From: Segetibacter sp.
GTDB lineage: Bacteria > Bacteroidota > Bacteroidia > Chitinophagales > Chitinophagaceae
NCBI GenBank assembly: GCA_025963675.1
Contig: JAOQAJ010000062.1
Span: forward strand, 1 to 32,510
Direction: 5' to 3'
Length of the DNA: 32,510 bases
Shown here piece by piece: positions 31,707 to 32,510 of this stretch. Numbering within the stretch: position 1 is the stretch's first letter; every line of letters begins with the position of its first letter. Below the pieces are notes generated by a model. The model did not search any database and was not told where the DNA came from. It saw only the letters and a list, made by a program, of their open reading frames with translations. The position numbers were made by a program, and so were the translations under genes.

Positions 31707-31770
31707 CGAAAGTAGATTTGTAGCGAAGCTTTTCTGTTACACCATTATTGATAAGGTTTACAAGATTTTG
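31707..31770 (-). promoter_or_regulatory. Promoter module of the Cys-rich peptide gene
   Basis: On the minus strand a 37-bp element (31770-31734) matches the HMA-operon element at 32 of 37 bases, including CAAAATCTTG, CTTATC and GTGTAACAG. After exactly 19 bases comes TACTTTCG (31714-31707), resembling the TAnnTTTG -7 box. The ATG is 24 bases further. Confidence 0.7.
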
Positions 31771-31848
31771 TGCTCGCATTGCTTTCATACTTTACGTATT
31801 AAGAGCGTATATCAAACAGAGCAAATTAAGCCGTTAAAATATCTATTA

Positions 31849-32100
31849 GAGGGAATGCAACCAGGGATAGCTATAGTAGCAGAAGGGCAGAAGAGGTGTT
31901 TAATAAGGCAAAAAAAATAGCGCGGATTAATAAAGAGATTACCCTGGTATTGATTATGCCATGGTTTCACGACGCATTTGCTGGAGAAGGAGTTGTTGGG
32001 ACATTTTAGTATAGAAACAACGATGTTATATTTGGATGTAAAGAAGGACCAGCTGGTAAATCCAGCAATGCGTCACTATTTTACTACTGTGGTTAATTGA
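31849..32100 (+). pseudogene. Remnant of a LysR-type regulator C-terminus
   Basis: Three pieces in two frames read in order like the end of a LysR substrate-binding domain: EGMQPGIAIVAEG (31849-31887), KIARINKEITL (31914-31946), and MLYLDVKKDQLVNPAMRHYF (32023-32082), stopping at 32100. The first frame ends at a TAG (31918). An unrelated stretch of about 65 bases separates the second and third pieces. No N-terminal HTH is left in this window. The gene is therefore dead, truncated at its 5' end and frameshifted. Confidence 0.5.
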
Positions 32101-32199
32101 AGCTGCCGTTTTTCAAATGCCAATCTTCATAACACTTTAACTTGCAATACCTTTTTGGCGTCGCCAGTTAGTTCTAATGGCAGTAACATCATGTAGTCA

Positions 32200-32219
32200 A
32201 TTCTTAGTCGATTAAGAAT
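32200..32219. repeat. Near-perfect 20-bp palindrome
   Basis: ATTCTTAGTCGATTAAGAAT is self-complementary except for one G/T position in each half. It lies in the 240-base non-coding stretch between the LysR remnant and the tRNA. It might be an operator or a hairpin. Confidence 0.4.
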
Positions 32220-32312
32220 ATGTTATGCTTTATAAGGATAGGAAGACGAGCAGAAGGGCTGTTGTTATAGGTAAATGAAAAACCGCTCTTAGTTGTAAGC
32301 TTAGATAAAGTA

Positions 32313-32342
32313 AGTAAGGATTACGATATCGTAATCCTTACT
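32313..32342 (-). terminator. 30-bp perfect palindrome, probable tRNA terminator
   Basis: AGTAAGGATTACGAT (32313-32327) is followed with no spacer by its exact reverse complement (32328-32342). On the minus strand it begins four bases after the tRNA 3' end and is followed by TACTTTATC, so it probably ends the tRNA transcript, although the T-run is weak. Confidence 0.6.
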
Positions 32343-32346
32343 AGTG

Positions 32347-32420
<74 letters not shown>

Positions 32421-32510
32421 AAAACTCTGTTTAATCAAAACCTCGCTAATGCCTGTCGATTAAAACGGTGGCAAAAGTAATTTTTTATTAGTTTGCATCC
32501 AAACGAAAAT

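Noticed and set aside
31699-31788. A 29-codon minus-strand ORF (MKAMRAQNLVNLINNG...) just upstream of the Cys-rich peptide
   Set aside because: It coincides with the 37-bp promoter element. A similar peptide string appears upstream of the HMA gene only because the DNA element is shared, so it is a by-product of the regulatory site.

Overview
The window looks like a chromosomal segment from a member of the Bacteroidota, most likely a Chitinophagaceae-like soil or freshwater genus. The basis is low-to-middling G+C, almost no Shine-Dalgarno sequences, at least one TAnnTTTG-type -7 box, and family markers typical of that phylum: a DUF4270 lipoprotein, PorT-like and other outer-membrane barrels, DUF2279, DUF6010, glutaminyl-tRNA synthetase, and a half-length starch-synthase-like protein beside panC. 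The genus is an inference.

Bases 1-7100 hold a Nudix hydrolase, the two electron-transfer flavoprotein genes (etfB then etfA, minus strand), a TPR protein, glnS, a small coiled-coil membrane protein and tilS. Bases 7300-9830 hold a NodU/CmcH carbamoyltransferase and a PIG-L/LmbE deacetylase, a pair suited to modifying a sugar or small molecule. Bases 9900-11900 carry an outer-membrane barrel, a secreted HExxH (DUF922-like) protein and a 37-residue membrane microprotein. Bases 11980-15300 are a minus-strand run: a 23S rRNA pseudouridine synthase, a heptose-1-phosphate adenylyltransferase overlapping an LPS/flippase-type membrane protein, and panC. Bases 15400-23250 are housekeeping and envelope genes: the starch-synthase-like protein, the DUF4270 lipoprotein, metK, rlmB, a DUF2279 protein and a phosphohexomutase.

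From about 23.3 kb the window becomes accessory: sparse coding, remnants, secreted and regulatory proteins, nearly all on the minus strand. It contains (a) a secreted HMA metal-binding protein followed by an outer-membrane protein; (b) an operon of a secreted 119-residue protein, a GlxA-type DJ-1/AraC regulator and a GT39 glycosyltransferase; (c) an operon of a membrane-anchored tandem DJ-1 protein, a DUF2147 protein and a DUF6010 membrane protein; (d) a 37-residue peptide with eight cysteines; (e) a decayed LysR-type regulator; and (f) tRNA-Arg(TCT).

The two most interesting signals are regulatory. First, the secreted HMA gene and the Cys-rich peptide gene, 6 kb apart, share a 37-bp upstream element (32/37 identical) followed at exactly the same 19-nt spacing by a TAnnTTT-type -7 box. 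This suggests a common metal- or thiol-stress regulon in which the Cys-rich peptide acts like a metallothionein. Second, operons (b) and (c) both start with the same spaced motif, GGAC-N7-TGTCA-N5-GGACA, about 60 bases upstream of the first gene. This suggests a DJ-1-centred regulon controlled by the GlxA-type regulator. Several families of short intergenic phrase repeats are also scattered through the window, one of them inside tilS.
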